Positions 1 through 9,069 of a stretch of 64,000 bases of DNA are shown in pieces (the stretch's first letter is position 1; the number at the start of each line of letters is the position of its first letter). Location: NCBI GenBank assembly GCA_026004935.1, contig BPKC01000001.1, positions 372,001 through 436,000 on the forward strand, written 5' to 3'. A program made the position numbers and the translations under genes. The stretch is from Rhodothalassiaceae bacterium (GTDB lineage: Bacteria; Pseudomonadota; Alphaproteobacteria; Sphingomonadales; Rhodothalassiaceae). A model generated the notes under the pieces. The model was given only the letters and a program-made list of their open reading frames with translations, did not search any database and was not told the DNA's origin.

Positions 1-1
1 G

Positions 2-2293
2 AAGGGCGGTTTCGTGCCGAAGCAGCTGCCGCCGGCGAGCGAGCGCGACGCCTGGCTCGCCGAAGGGGTCGCCTGCTACCGCATCTTCGTCGCAAGCCTG
101 CTGTCGGTCACCGACAATCTGGACGGCGAGAAGGTGATCCCGCCGCGGCGCGTCGTGCGCCACGACGACGACGATCCCTATCTCGTGGTGGCGGCCGACA
201 AGGGCACGGCCACGTTTTCGGACATCGCCAACGAGATCGCGGCCTCCTTCGGCTTCTGGCTGGGCGACGCCTTCGCCTCGGGCGGCAGCAACGGCTACGA
301 CCACAAGGCGATGGGGATCACGGCGCGCGGCGCCTGGGTGTCGGTGGAGCGGCATTTCCGCGAAATGGGGATCAATGTCGCGGAAGACCCCATCGACGTC
401 ATCGGGGTCGGCGACATGTCGGGCGACGTCTTCGGCAACGGCATGCTGCGCTCGCGCGCCATCCGCCTCAAGGCCGCCTTCGACCACCGCCACATCTTCC
501 TCGATCCCGACCCCGATCCCGAGGTCAGCTTCGCCGAGCGCGAGCGGCTGTTCCGGCTGCCGCGCTCGAGCTGGGCGGACTATGATCCCGCGAAGATCTC
601 GAACGGCGGCGGCGTCTTCCCCCGCACGGCCAAGCGCATCCCGCTCTCGCCCGAGGTGCGCGCCTGGCTCAAGGTCGAGGCCGAGGCGCTCACCCCGCAG
701 CAGCTCATCCGCGCGATCCTGAAGGCGCCGGCCGACCTGCTGTGGTTCGGCGGCATCGGCACCTATGTGAAGGCGAGCACCGAAAGCCACGCCCAGGCCG
801 GGGACCGCGCGAACGACGCCGTGCGCGTCGATGCGAAAGAGCTCAGGGTCAAGGTCGTGGGCGAGGGCGCCAATCTCGGCATGACCCAGCGCGCGCGCAT
901 CGAGTTCGCGCGCGGCGGCGGCCGGGTGAACACCGACTTCATCGACAATTCTGCGGGCGTCGACTGCTCGGACAAGGAGGTCAACATCAAGATCCTGCTG
1001 GCGGAGGCGCTGCGCCAGGGCCGGCTGACGATGGCGCGGCGCAACAAGCTTCTCAAGGACATGACCGAGGACGTCGCCGCCATCGTGCTCGCCGACAACT
1101 ATCTGCAGACCCAGGCCATCTCGCTGGCCGAGGCGCGGGCCGCCAAGGCGCGCGAGTCCCACGCCGGGCTCATCCGCCTGCTCGAGCGCGAAGAGCTGCT
1201 CGACCGCGAGCTCGAGGCGCTGCCGAGCGAGGAGGAGTTCGCCGAGCTCGCGCTCGCCCGCAAGGGACTGACGCGGCCCGAGATCGCGGTGCTGATGGCC
1301 TATGCGAAGCTCTCGCTGAAGGCGGTGCTGCTCAACGGCACCTTCATCGACGATCCCTGCCTGCGCCCCGCGCTCGAGCAGCCCTTCCCGGCGGCCCTTC
1401 GCGAGCGCTTCGGCGATCTGATGGACCGCCACCGGCTGCGGCGCGAGATCATCGCGACCCAGCTCGTCAACGAGATCGTCAACAGAGGCGGCATCACCTT
1501 CGTCTACGAGGTGCGCGAGGAGACGGGTCTCGGCGTCGACCAGATCGCCGCCGCCCATGTGCTGGCGCGCGACGTCTTCGGACTCGCGGACCTGTGGCGG
1601 CGGATCGACGCGCTGGACTACCGGGTGCCGGCCGCCATCCAGACGCTCATGCATCTCGAGCTGCAGGAGTTTCTGAAGACCCAGGCGGTCTGGTTCCTGC
1701 GCAACGAGGGCTGGCCGTGGGACATTCCGGCGCTGACGGGCGCCTACCGCGACGGCGTGGAGGCGCTGCTCGCCGATCCCGAATCGGCGCTGGCGCCGCT
1801 CGCGCGCGAGCAGTTCATCGCGCGCCAGAACATGTATGCGGCCGAGGGCGTGCCCGAGCCGCTCGCGCGCCAGGTCGCGGCGCTGCTGGCGCTGCCCAAC
1901 ATCTGCGATCTGGAAAAGGTCGCCAATCTCCTCGGCCGGCCCATCGTCTCGGTGGGCGCGGCCTATTCGGCGGTCGGCGACCGGCTCGGCTTCGACTGGC
2001 TGCGGCAGACGGTGGAGGCCGTGCCCCTGGAGGACCACTGGGAGCGGCTGGCGGCCGAGACGCTGCTCGACGATCTGGCCGACCAGCAGCGCGAGCTGAC
2101 CCGCGTGATCCTCGAGCGCATGCCGGATGCCGACGGCGCCGAGGCCGTGGCGCGCTGGCTCGCCGGGCAGGAGCTCACCCTCCAGCGCGCCGAGCGCCTG
2201 AAGGAGGAGCTGCGCGCGAGCGGCCCGCTCACGGTGGCGAAGCTGTCGTTCGCCGTGCGCCACATGCGCTCGATTCTCGCGCGCGCACTCTAG
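2..2293 (+). CDS. NAD-dependent glutamate dehydrogenase, large type, C-terminal part (5' end outside window)
   Basis: Oxidises glutamate to 2-oxoglutarate and ammonia with NAD in the cytoplasm. Seen: 763 codons open to the left edge with no credible start, so the gene begins outside the window; the GTG at 14 is simply an internal valine. Landmarks of the roughly 1,600-residue family are present: GDMSGDVFGNGM near visible residue 137 and EGANLGMTQRARIE near residue 288, followed by the long helical C-terminal region. Roughly the C-terminal half is visible and looks intact to its TAG stop. The convergent efflux gene ends immediately downstream. Identification is firm; regulation cannot be judged without the 5' end. 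Confidence 0.93.
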   Translation, partial: KGGFVPKQLPPASERDAWLAEGVACYRIFVASLLSVTDNLDGEKVIPPRRVVRHDDDDPYLVVAADKGTATFSDIANEIAASFGFWLGDAFASGGSNGYDHKAMGITARGAWVSVERHFREMGINVAEDPIDVIGVGDMSGDVFGNGMLRSRAIRLKAAFDHRHIFLDPDPDPEVSFAERERLFRLPRSSWADYDPAKISNGGGVFPRTAKRIPLSPEVRAWLKVEAEALTPQQLIRAILKAPADLLWFGGIGTYVKASTESHAQAGDRANDAVRVDAKELRVKVVGEGANLGMTQRARIEFARGGGRVNTDFIDNSAGVDCSDKEVNIKILLAEALRQGRLTMARRNKLLKDMTEDVAAIVLADNYLQTQAISLAEARAAKARESHAGLIRLLEREELLDRELEALPSEEEFAELALARKGLTRPEIAVLMAYAKLSLKAVLLNGTFIDDPCLRPALEQPFPAALRERFGDLMDRHRLRREIIATQLVNEIVNRGGITFVYEVREETGLGVDQIAAAHVLARDVFGLADLWRRIDALDYRVPAAIQTLMHLELQEFLKTQAVWFLRNEGWPWDIPALTGAYRDGVEALLADPESALAPLAREQFIARQNMYAAEGVPEPLARQVAALLALPNICDLEKVANLLGRPIVSVGAAYSAVGDRLGFDWLRQTVEAVPLEDHWERLAAETLLDDLADQQRELTRVILERMPDADGAEAVARWLAGQELTLQRAERLKEELRASGPLTVAKLSFAVRHMRSILARAL

Positions 2294-3864
2294 CCTCGCG
2301 CCGCCGCCGCCGCGCTCACGGCACCGGCTCGGCCTCGGGCCCGAGCGGCAGAGCCCGTGGCGGCGGCCTGAGCAGCAGCACCAGCGGCAGCGCCAGCAGG
2401 CCGAGCCAGCCCACCATGGCGAAGATGTCCACATAGGCCGCCATGGCGGCCTGGCGTGTGACCTGCGGCATCGAGCGCGGCAAGCGCCGGATTTCCGGGC
2501 AGAGCGAGCCAGACGGCGGCTCCCACGCCGTCGAGCGCGTGGGAGAACGGGGTGACGTGGCCGGAGAGCAGCGCGTGGATCGCCTGCGTCTTGCGGGTCA
2601 GCAGCGCCGTCAGCACCGAGATCCCGATGGAGGCGCCGATGTTGCGGGTGAGCGTATAGAGCCCGGCGGCCTCGGTGCGCGCGGCGGTCGGCAGCGTCAC
2701 GAAGGCCGTCGCCGACAGCGGCGAGAAGGCGAGCCCCAGCCCGAAGCCCTGCAGCAGCCCGGACCAGGCGACGGGCCGCCAGTCCATCTGCAGCGAAAAC
2801 CCGGCCATCCAGTGCAGCGCCACGAGCGACACCAGCATGCCCGCGCCGATCAGCAGATGCGGGCGGATCCGGTGCATCAGACGGCCGGCCAGCATCATGC
2901 CGACCATCATGCCGAAGCCGCGCGGCGCCATCACGAGGCCGGTGGTGACGACCGGATAGCCCATGAGATGCTGGAGCATCGGCGGCAGCAGCGCGACCGT
3001 CGAGAACAGCTGAAGCCCCAGCGCGAAGCTGATGACGAGGCTTGAGACGAAGATGCGGTCGCTGAACAGCGCCGGCGTGATGAAGGGATGGCGGGCCGCC
3101 GGCAGGTGCCAGATGAAGAGCCACAGCCCCGAGACCGCGAGCAGCAGATAGGTCCAGATCTCCGGCGAATCGAACCAGTCCGCGCGCTCGCCGCGGTCGA
3201 GCATCAGCTGCAGCGCCGCCAGCGCCAGCGCCAGCAGCAGGAAGCCGAGGCGGTCGAAGGGCCGCCCGCGCCCGGGGCTTTCCGCAAGGAAGACGCTGAG
3301 GAGCAGGAAGGTCGCGACACCCACCGGCACATTGATGTAGAAGACCCAGCGCCAGCTCCAGTTGTCGGTGAGCCAGCCGCCGATGATGGGCCCGAAGATC
3401 GGCGCCATCACGACGCCCGCCCCCCACACCGCCATCGCCTGGCCGTGGCGGCTCTGCGGGTTGATGTCGAGGAGGACCGCCTGGCTCAGGGGCACGAGCG
3501 GCGCGCCGAGCAGGCCCTGGACGAAGCGCCAGACCACCATCTCGATCAGGCCGCGGGCCTGGCCGCACAGCGCCGAGGCCGCGGTGAATCCGATGACCGC
3601 GACGAGAAACAGCCGCTTGCGCCCGAGGCGGTCGGCCAGCCAGCCGGTCGCCGGCGTCATGATCGCGGCGGCGACGATGTAGGAGGTCAGCACCCAGACG
3701 ATCTGGTCCTGGGAGGCGGACAGCGCGCCCTGCATGTGGGGCAGGGCGACGTTCGCGATGGTCGAATCCAGCACCTGCATGATGGTCGCGGCCATGATGC
3801 CGATGGTCACCATGGCCCGCGATTCGACGGCGAGCGCCGGCCGGTCGGCGGGGTGGCCGGCCAT
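2290..3864 (-). CDS. DHA2-family MFS drug efflux pump (EmrB/QacA type), 3' frameshift
   Basis: Proton-driven multidrug exporter of the 14-helix DHA2 class, inner membrane. Seen: LDSTIANVALPHMQGALSAS near the N-terminus, GWLADRLGRKR after helix 2, and hydrophobic segments through about residue 440. Near the end ALAALDAA is followed by a Gly/Ala/Arg-rich tail unlike the family. Shifting by one base near 2462-2466 restores VTRQAAMAAYVDIFAMVGW, a last helix, a typical tail and a TGA at 2316-2318. The unshifted frame runs on to 2290, overlapping the stop of the glutamate dehydrogenase gene. Inferred: a one-base insertion, either a real 3' mutation or a sequencing error. It lies 3 bp downstream of the HlyD partner, as in emrAB operons. 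Confidence 0.88.
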   Translation of the reverse strand: MAGHPADRPALAVESRAMVTIGIMAATIMQVLDSTIANVALPHMQGALSASQDQIVWVLTSYIVAAAIMTPATGWLADRLGRKRLFLVAVIGFTAASALCGQARGLIEMVVWRFVQGLLGAPLVPLSQAVLLDINPQSRHGQAMAVWGAGVVMAPIFGPIIGGWLTDNWSWRWVFYINVPVGVATFLLLSVFLAESPGRGRPFDRLGFLLLALALAALQLMLDRGERADWFDSPEIWTYLLLAVSGLWLFIWHLPAARHPFITPALFSDRIFVSSLVISFALGLQLFSTVALLPPMLQHLMGYPVVTTGLVMAPRGFGMMVGMMLAGRLMHRIRPHLLIGAGMLVSLVALHWMAGFSLQMDWRPVAWSGLLQGFGLGLAFSPLSATAFVTLPTAARTEAAGLYTLTRNIGASIGISVLTALLTRKTQAIHALLSGHVTPFSHALDGVGAAVWLALPGNPALAALDAAGHTPGRHGGLCGHLRHGGLARPAGAAAGAAAQAAATGSAARARGRAGAVSAAAAARG

Positions 3865-3867
3865 GGG

Positions 3868-4962
3868 TCAGGATCCGCCCCGGCCGAGGCCGAGGGCGGC
3901 CGCCGCGGTGGCGAGCCGCTCGCGCCAGGTGATGCCGGTGTCGACCGTGACGGTGACGGACAGACCCGCGCGGCGCATCTCCGGCGGCGGCGGCCGGTCG
4001 AAGACGATGCGCACCGGCACCCGCTGGACCACCTTGACCCAGTTGCCGGTGGCGTTCTCCGGCGGCAGGAGCGAGAACTCGGCGCCCGTCGCCCAGCCGA
4101 TGCTTTCCACATGCGCCGGCCAGCTGCGCTGCGGCCAGGCGTCGATCACCACCCGCGCCTTCTGCCCGGGGCGCATGTGGGTGAGCTCGGTTTCCTTGAA
4201 GTTCGCTTCCACATGCAGGCCGCCGTCGGCAAGAAGCGTCAGCGCCGGCAGTCCGGCCGGCAGATAGATGCCGGGCAGCAGGCGGTCGGTTTCCGCCACC
4301 ACGCCCGCCACGGGGGCGAAGACCTGCGCATGCTCCAGCCGCCAGCGCGCCTCGTCGCGGTTGGCACGCGCCTCCGCCACCCAGGGATGGGCGTCGATGC
4401 CGTCTTCGCGCGCGGGGCCGAGAGTCGCCTCGATCTCGGCCAGCCGCCTGTCCGCCTCGCGCACGGCCTGACGCGCCCGGGCGAGCGCGGCGGTCGCCTC
4501 GTCGAGACGGGACTGCGGCGCATTGCCGTCGGTCACCAGCGCCCGCGCGCGGCGTTCCGTCTGCTCGGCGAGGGTGAGATCGGCGCGCGCCGCAGTCAGC
4601 GCGGCACGGGCCTGTTCGCGCCGGGCCAGAAGCCCCTCGACCCGCACCCGCGCGGCCGCAAGCGCGGCCTCCGCCTCTTCCAGCGCGATGCGGAAGGGCT
4701 CGGGATCGAGGGCGAACAGCAGGTCGCCGGCCTCGACCGCCTCGTTCTCGTGCACGGCCACGGTCGCGATGCGCCCGGAGACCTCGGCGCCGATCAGCAG
4801 CTTGTCGCGCTTGAGGAAGGCGTCATCGGTGGACACGTGCCGGCCGGAGACGAGCCACAGCCACGCCGCACCCGCAAACAGCGCAACCGGCAGCGTCCAC
4901 ATCACGAGCCGGCGCAGCCATGGCGCGCGCCGCCGCCGGCCGTTTCCGCCCGCCGCGCTCAT
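3868..4962 (-). CDS. HlyD/EmrA-family membrane fusion protein
   Basis: Periplasmic adaptor that links the DHA2 pump to an outer-membrane channel. Seen: 364 residues; a short basic N-terminus and one membrane anchor (about residues 18-40); STDDAFLKRDKLLIGAEVSG, the usual start of the barrel and lipoyl regions; an Ala/Arg/Glu-rich coiled coil (about 85-185); a second lipoyl half with FAPVAGVVAETD; and a beta-barrel with FKETELTHMRPGQ. The ATG at 4962 was chosen because it overlaps the MarR stop as ATGA and begins just before the anchor; the open frame continues upstream only as an antisense-like reading of marR. Organised marR-emrA-emrB, so probably repressed by the MarR protein and relieved by a pump substrate. 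Confidence 0.9.
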   Translation of the reverse strand: MSAAGGNGRRRRAPWLRRLVMWTLPVALFAGAAWLWLVSGRHVSTDDAFLKRDKLLIGAEVSGRIATVAVHENEAVEAGDLLFALDPEPFRIALEEAEAALAAARVRVEGLLARREQARAALTAARADLTLAEQTERRARALVTDGNAPQSRLDEATAALARARQAVREADRRLAEIEATLGPAREDGIDAHPWVAEARANRDEARWRLEHAQVFAPVAGVVAETDRLLPGIYLPAGLPALTLLADGGLHVEANFKETELTHMRPGQKARVVIDAWPQRSWPAHVESIGWATGAEFSLLPPENATGNWVKVVQRVPVRIVFDRPPPPEMRRAGLSVTVTVDTGITWRERLATAAAALGLGRGGS

Positions 4963-5483
4963 CGCGCCGCACCTTCCGTACCGCCGCCCGCCCCGCCGCC
5001 TGCGGGCCGCGCGCCGAGCCGGTCGAGGATGCGCTCCAGCATGTCCTTGAGCCGCCGCCGCTCGGCGGGGGTGAGCACCGAAAACACCTCCTCCTCCAGC
5101 GCCCGCGCGAGCTGGAAGAGCTCGCCGATCAGCGGCTCGGCCCGCGGCGTCAGATACAGCCGCCGCACCCGCCGGTCGGCGGGATCGGCGCGGCGCGCGA
5201 TCCATCCCTCCCGCTCGAGCCGCGTGACGATGCGCGAGAGCGTGATGGGGGCGACGTCCATGAGCTCGGCAAGCTCGCGCTGGGTCACCCCGGGATGGCG
5301 CGCAAGCCGGCCGAGGCACAGCCACTGGGCGCGGGTCAGCCCGAGCGGCTGGGCCGCGCGGTCGAACCGCCTGCGAAAGAGCCGGGAGATGTCGCCGAAG
5401 GCGGGCCCCAGAAGCGTGGCGATGTCGCCGGCGGCGACGGGCCGGTCGAGATGGGGGTCAGGGGATGGGCGCGCGGCTGTCAT
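4959..5483 (-). CDS. MarR-family transcriptional regulator
   Basis: Winged-helix repressor, expected to control the efflux operon it heads. Seen: 174 residues from the ATG at 5483, with LTRAQWLCLGRLARHPGVTQ and LAELMDVAPITLSRIVTRLE forming the helix-turn-helix, and RRADPADRRVRRLYLT as the DNA-binding wing with the typical D-x-R-D/R-R pattern. A longer start at 5510 is possible. I prefer 5483 because a good -35/-10 pair places the transcription start almost exactly on this ATG, which implies a leaderless mRNA and puts the upstream ATG inside the promoter. The stop overlaps the start of the HlyD gene. Confidence 0.88.
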   Translation of the reverse strand: MTAARPSPDPHLDRPVAAGDIATLLGPAFGDISRLFRRRFDRAAQPLGLTRAQWLCLGRLARHPGVTQRELAELMDVAPITLSRIVTRLEREGWIARRADPADRRVRRLYLTPRAEPLIGELFQLARALEEEVFSVLTPAERRRLKDMLERILDRLGARPAGGGAGGGTEGAAR

Positions 5484-5490
5484 GAGCGCG

Positions 5491-5520
5491 CTTATAGTAA
5501 GCATGCTCATGATCTGGCAA
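5491..5520 (-). promoter_or_regulatory. Candidate marR-efflux operon promoter with palindromic spacer
   Basis: On the minus strand, TTGCCA (5520-5515) and TATAAG (5496-5491) are separated by 18 bp, a good sigma-70-like pair. The spacer contains the palindromes TCATGA and AGCATGCT, a sensible place for autorepression by MarR. The -10 box ends 7 bases before the ATG at 5483. Promoter and operator roles are inferred. Confidence 0.5.
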
Positions 5521-5558
5521 GTCCCGTCCCGGCGCCGCTGATTGGCTCCGCTTCCCGC

Positions 5559-6047
5559 TGGACCCGCCGGTCAGGCCGGCGGGTGACGCTTTCTTATTTA
5601 CGTCGTTCGCCGGCTTGACCGGCGAACCCATGAGGCGAGGAGGACCGCACCCGCGCCGGTGCTTGTGCCCCCTGTCGGCTGGACCCGCCGATCAAGCCGG
5701 CGGGTGACGCTTTCTTATTTACGTCGTTCGCCGGCTTGACCGGCGAACCCATCGAGCGGGGACGGCAGCTCCGACGGCGGTAATTGGGCCCGGCGTCTGC
5801 TGGGCCCGCCGGTCAAGCCGGCGGGTGACGAGGAGAGGGGGATGGATTCGCCGGTCGAGCCGGCGGGTGACGTTCGGGAGGGGACGACGGCGGGTTGCGC
5901 ACTCCCCAACGCGTCGTTCGCCGGCTTGACCGGCGAACCCATCGGGCATGCATGACGGACCCGGACGCCAACGGGTGTCTCTGCCGCCCGCTGGACCCGC
6001 CGATCAAGTCGGCGGGTGACGAGAAAAACGAGGGCCGGCGGGTGACG
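5559..6047. repeat. Hairpin repeat cluster 1 (REP/BIME-like modules)
   Basis: Two related hairpins recur. Form B has arms TTCGCCGG and CCGGCGAA around a CTTGA loop; form A has arms ACCCGCCGG and CCGGCGGGT around TCAAG. The reverse complement of A matches B except for paired changes that keep the stem. B and A occur as modules with A starting 79-80 bp after B: 5601-5709, 5722-5830 and 5912-6021. Extra A copies sit at 5559-5588 and 5843-5872, and a partial copy at 6030-6047. A shared stretch covers 5584-5632 and 5705-5753. Open frames through these repeats encode repeated VTRRLDRR-like peptides and are not genes. The remaining 6048-6251 shows nothing I recognise beyond GACCGATGACCG-like short repeats. 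Confidence 0.85.
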
Positions 6048-6251
6048 CAGAAGCAAACGCCTGCGCGTAACAGGAAAAGGAGATTGCCGGCGGCCGATGA
6101 GGGAGGCGTGCGCTCCGGCGGGGGACGCGGAGGACGGGGCGGCGGGAAGGAGCGTGAAAGGCCCGGTACCGTGAGCCGGTCGTCCGATGGCCGATGACCG
6201 AGGACCGCTGAGCAAAGACCGATGACCGCGCACCCGCTCGTCGCTCGGCGG

Positions 6252-7283
6252 CTAGCGGGGCGGCGGAAGCGGCAGCGCGGGAAGCTCGGGCGCCGGTGGC
6301 AGCCGCGCCGCCGCGCGGCTTGCGAGCAGACGGTTGCCCGCAAAGTCGCGGGCGTCGCGGAAGCGGCCGACGAAGACGTTGCCCGAGAGCAGCATCCGCA
6401 CCGCCGCCCCGCCCGGACGCGCGAGGAAGGTGACGGGACGGTCCTTGTCGTTGATCACGAGACAGTCGGTGATCTCGATGCGGTGGGACCGGTCGGGGGC
6501 CAGCCCCTCGAGCCCGTAGCCGATGAGATCGTGATTGACGGAGGCCGGGCCTTCCACGAGCAGGCTGCGGCGGATCACGAGCCGGCCGCCGTTCGAGACG
6601 TCGATGAGCCGGCTGTCGTCACCGTCGAGCGAGGCGATCACCGTGTCCTCGATCACGGTCTCGGCGGCGCGGGACTTGATCTCGTGGCCCTGATCGCGGG
6701 CGGCGAGAAAGAAGGAGCGCGAGATGTGCAGCCGCCCGCCGCCGACATAGACGCCATGGGCCCGCCCCGCGCGGCCGAGGCGGACGAAGCGGCTGTCCCA
6801 GATCGCCACCGTGCCGGGATCCGGGCCGGTGAGCAGGCCCTGCTCGCTGTCGTGGAAATGCACGCCCACCAGCGCCAGATTGCGGCCCTCGAGGCGCACG
6901 CAGGCGCCGTTGCCGTCGGGAACGGCGATGCCGGAGCATTCGAGGTCGTGGATCTCGACATTGTCGGCCTTCACGACGATGGCGGCCTTGCCTTCGGCCG
7001 CGCGGCGCATCAGATGCGCGCCGCGGCCCTCCACGACCGCGCCTTCGGCCGTGATCACCATCGCCTCGAGCCATTCGCCCGGCCCGATCCGGATCACCGA
7101 GAACGGCACCGCCGCCTCGGCGGCCGCCTTGAGACTGTGGAAGGAGCGGCCGTCGACGAGCACCTCGCCGGGCGCCGGCGTGCGCGGGGCGGCGGCCTGC
7201 GGCGCGGCGGCCGCACGGGAGAGCGCGCCCGCAAGACAGAGCGCGAGCGCGGGTGCATGCAGGAGCGGCGTGATGCGGCGCAT
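6252..7283 (-). CDS. Secreted right-handed parallel beta-helix protein
   Basis: Probably a periplasmic or exported protein with a pectate-lyase-like solenoid; no enzymatic role can be assigned. Seen: 343 residues from the ATG at 7283; a signal peptide (MRRITPLLHAPALALCLAGA, cleavage near Ala-Ala-Ala); then repeated short strands with alternating hydrophobics, such as DNVEIHDLECSG, RNLALVGVHFHD and GRLHISRSFFLA, typical of rungs. VDGRSFHSLKAAAEAAVPFSVIRIGPGEW at the start resembles the N-terminal cap seen in this fold. Longer in-frame extension upstream to 7334 lacks a signal-like start. Divergent from ubiD, with about 140 bp between. Fold call is confident, function unknown. Confidence 0.8.
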   Translation of the reverse strand: MRRITPLLHAPALALCLAGALSRAAAAPQAAAPRTPAPGEVLVDGRSFHSLKAAAEAAVPFSVIRIGPGEWLEAMVITAEGAVVEGRGAHLMRRAAEGKAAIVVKADNVEIHDLECSGIAVPDGNGACVRLEGRNLALVGVHFHDSEQGLLTGPDPGTVAIWDSRFVRLGRAGRAHGVYVGGGRLHISRSFFLAARDQGHEIKSRAAETVIEDTVIASLDGDDSRLIDVSNGGRLVIRRSLLVEGPASVNHDLIGYGLEGLAPDRSHRIEITDCLVINDKDRPVTFLARPGGAAVRMLLSGNVFVGRFRDARDFAGNRLLASRAAARLPPAPELPALPLPPPR

Positions 7284-7424
7284 GGTCGATCCCATCCTTC
7301 GGCGAGGCTTGCACGGCCCGCGGCGCCGAGGCAAGCCCGTCGTGCGGGCCGGTTCCCGGATGGCGCGGGCGCCATGAAGGGGCTATGAACGGAGCCGGTT
7401 GCGAGCGGATGGAAGGAGCGGCGG

Positions 7425-8915
7425 ATGGCCTTCGAGTCTCTCGGCGCGTATCTCGAGGCGCTGGAACGGCGCGGGGAGCTGAAGCGCATCGCCCATCCCG
7501 TCTCGCTGGACCGCGAGATCACCGAGATCCACCGCCGCGTGCTGGCGCGCGGGGGCCCGGCGCTGCTGTTCGAGAACGCCGTCCATCCCGACGGCCGGCC
7601 GGCCGGGATGCGGGTTCTCGCCAATCTCTTCGGCACGAAGGCGCGCATCGCCTTCGCCCTCGGCCGCCGGCCGGAGGAGCTGCGCGAGCTGGGCGAGCTT
7701 CTCGCCTTCCTGCGTCAGCCGGCGCCGCCGAGGAGCCTGCGCGAGGCCTTCGATCTCGTGCCGGTCGCGCGCCAGGCGATGGCCATGCGCCCCAGAACGG
7801 TGCGGCGCGCGCCCTGCCAGGAGGTCGTGCTGGAAGGCGCGGAGGTCGACCTCGGCCGGCTGCCGATCCAGATCTGCTGGCCGGACGAGCCGGCGCCGCT
7901 CGTCACCTGGGGCGTCGCGGTGACCCGCGGACCCGATCCGGCGGCCGATCGCGAGGACGACTTCAATCTCGGGATCTACCGCATGCAGGTGCTGGGCCCG
8001 GACCGCACCGCCATGCGCTGGCTCAAGCATCGCGGCGGCGCCCGGCACCATGCCCGCTGGGCGCAGGAGAAGAGGGAGCCGCTGCCGGCCGCGGTCGTGA
8101 TCGGGGCAGATCCCGCGACATTGCTGGCGGCCGTAACCCCGGTCCCCGACACGCTCTCCGAATACGCCTTCGCCGGCCTGCTGCGGGGCAGCCCGGTGCG
8201 CCTCGTGCCGTGCCGCACGGTTCCCCTCAAGGTGCCGGCCGAGGCGGAGATCGTGCTCGAGGGCCATGTGAGCCTCGACGAGCTCGTGGACGAGGGCCCC
8301 TACGGCGATCACACCGGCTACTACAACGCCGTCGAAAAATTCCCGGTCTTCCGGATCTCGGCCATCACCATGCGCCGCGACCCCATATATCTGACGACCT
8401 ACACCGGCCGCCCGCCCGACGAGCCCAGCATCCTGGGCGAGGCCCTGAACGAGGTCTTCATCCCCCTGATCCGGCAGCAGTTCCCGGAGATCGTGGACTT
8501 CTGGCTGCCGCCGGAGGGCTGCAGCTACCGCATCGCGGTCGTCAGCATCCGCAAGCGCTATCAGGGCCATGCGAAGCGGATCATGATGGGCGTGTGGTCC
8601 TATCTGCGCCAGTTCCTCTACACCAAGATCGTCATCGTCGTGGACGACGACATCGACGCGCGGGACTGGAAGGACGTGATGTGGGCGGTCTCGACCCGCG
8701 CGGATCCCGTGCGCGACACGCTGCTCATTCCCGATGCGCCCATCGACTATCTGGACTTCGCCTCGCCGAAGGAGGGCCTCGGCGGCAAGATGGGGATCGA
8801 CGCCACCAACAAATGGCCGGGCGAAACGGAGCGCGCATGGGGCCGCCTGCTCGAGATGGACGAGGAGACGGTCGCGCGCGTGGACGCGATCTGGGCGTCG
8901 CTGGGGCTCGACTGA
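7425..8915 (+). CDS. ubiD: UbiD-family decarboxylase (4-hydroxy-3-polyprenylbenzoate decarboxylase)
   Basis: Decarboxylates the polyprenylated hydroxybenzoate intermediate of ubiquinone synthesis with prenylated FMN. Seen: 496 residues, the usual UbiD length; [22 protein letters not shown] and [13 protein letters not shown], hallmark segments around the cofactor and the catalytic acid; [13 protein letters not shown] near the C-terminus. The ATG is preceded by AAGGAG at good spacing. It is separate from other ubiquinone genes here (the UbiB-like gene lies far away at 63.3 kb), and no UbiX prenyltransferase is in the window. Related UbiD enzymes act on other aromatic acids, but the length and lack of a degradation cluster favour the biosynthetic role. 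Confidence 0.93.
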   Translation: MAFESLGAYLEALERRGELKRIAHPVSLDREITEIHRRVLARGGPALLFENAVHPDGRPAGMRVLANLFGTKARIAFALGRRPEELRELGELLAFLRQPAPPRSLREAFDLVPVARQAMAMRPRTVRRAPCQEVVLEGAEVDLGRLPIQICWPDEPAPLVTWGVAVTRGPDPAADREDDFNLGIYRMQVLGPDRTAMRWLKHRGGARHHARWAQEKREPLPAAVVIGADPATLLAAVTPVPDTLSEYAFAGLLRGSPVRLVPCRTVPLKVPAEAEIVLEGHVSLDELVDEGPYGDHTGYYNAVEKFPVFRISAITMRRDPIYLTTYTGRPPDEPSILGEALNEVFIPLIRQQFPEIVDFWLPPEGCSYRIAVVSIRKRYQGHAKRIMMGVWSYLRQFLYTKIVIVVDDDIDARDWKDVMWAVSTRADPVRDTLLIPDAPIDYLDFASPKEGLGGKMGIDATNKWPGETERAWGRLLEMDEETVARVDAIWASLGLD

Positions 8916-8968
8916 CGCGGCCTTGGATGGCCCCGGCGGGGCCGCCGGAAGCCCGGCGCCGGCAGGCG

Positions 8969-8997
8969 TCGCGTTTTCTCGAAAATTCATGTATAAT
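8969..8997 (+). promoter_or_regulatory. Candidate promoter of the cysteine peptidase gene
   Basis: A perfect TATAAT lies at 8992-8997 in an A/T-rich pocket unusual for this DNA, about 70 bp before the start at 9070. The position expected for the -35 box holds only a weak match, so the call rests mostly on the -10 box. Confidence 0.35.
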
Positions 8998-9069
8998 GCG
9001 CCGCGCAAAGGGAGTGCGCGGTTTGAAGCGGCCATGACGTCCGCTTGAGGCCGCGTCAGGGAGAAAGCG

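Noticed and set aside
2-2293. Glutamate dehydrogenase as a truncated pseudogene
   Set aside because: The frame is open to the window edge without a stop, so truncation is by the window only.
5559-6047. Repeat cluster as a CRISPR array
   Set aside because: Repeats are self-complementary hairpins in two orientations, spacers are themselves repeated, and there are no cas genes in the window.
5715-6343. Open frames coding for VTRRLDRR-like peptides in repeat cluster 1
   Set aside because: They translate the hairpin repeats, appear in several frames and both strands, and have no ribosome site or family.
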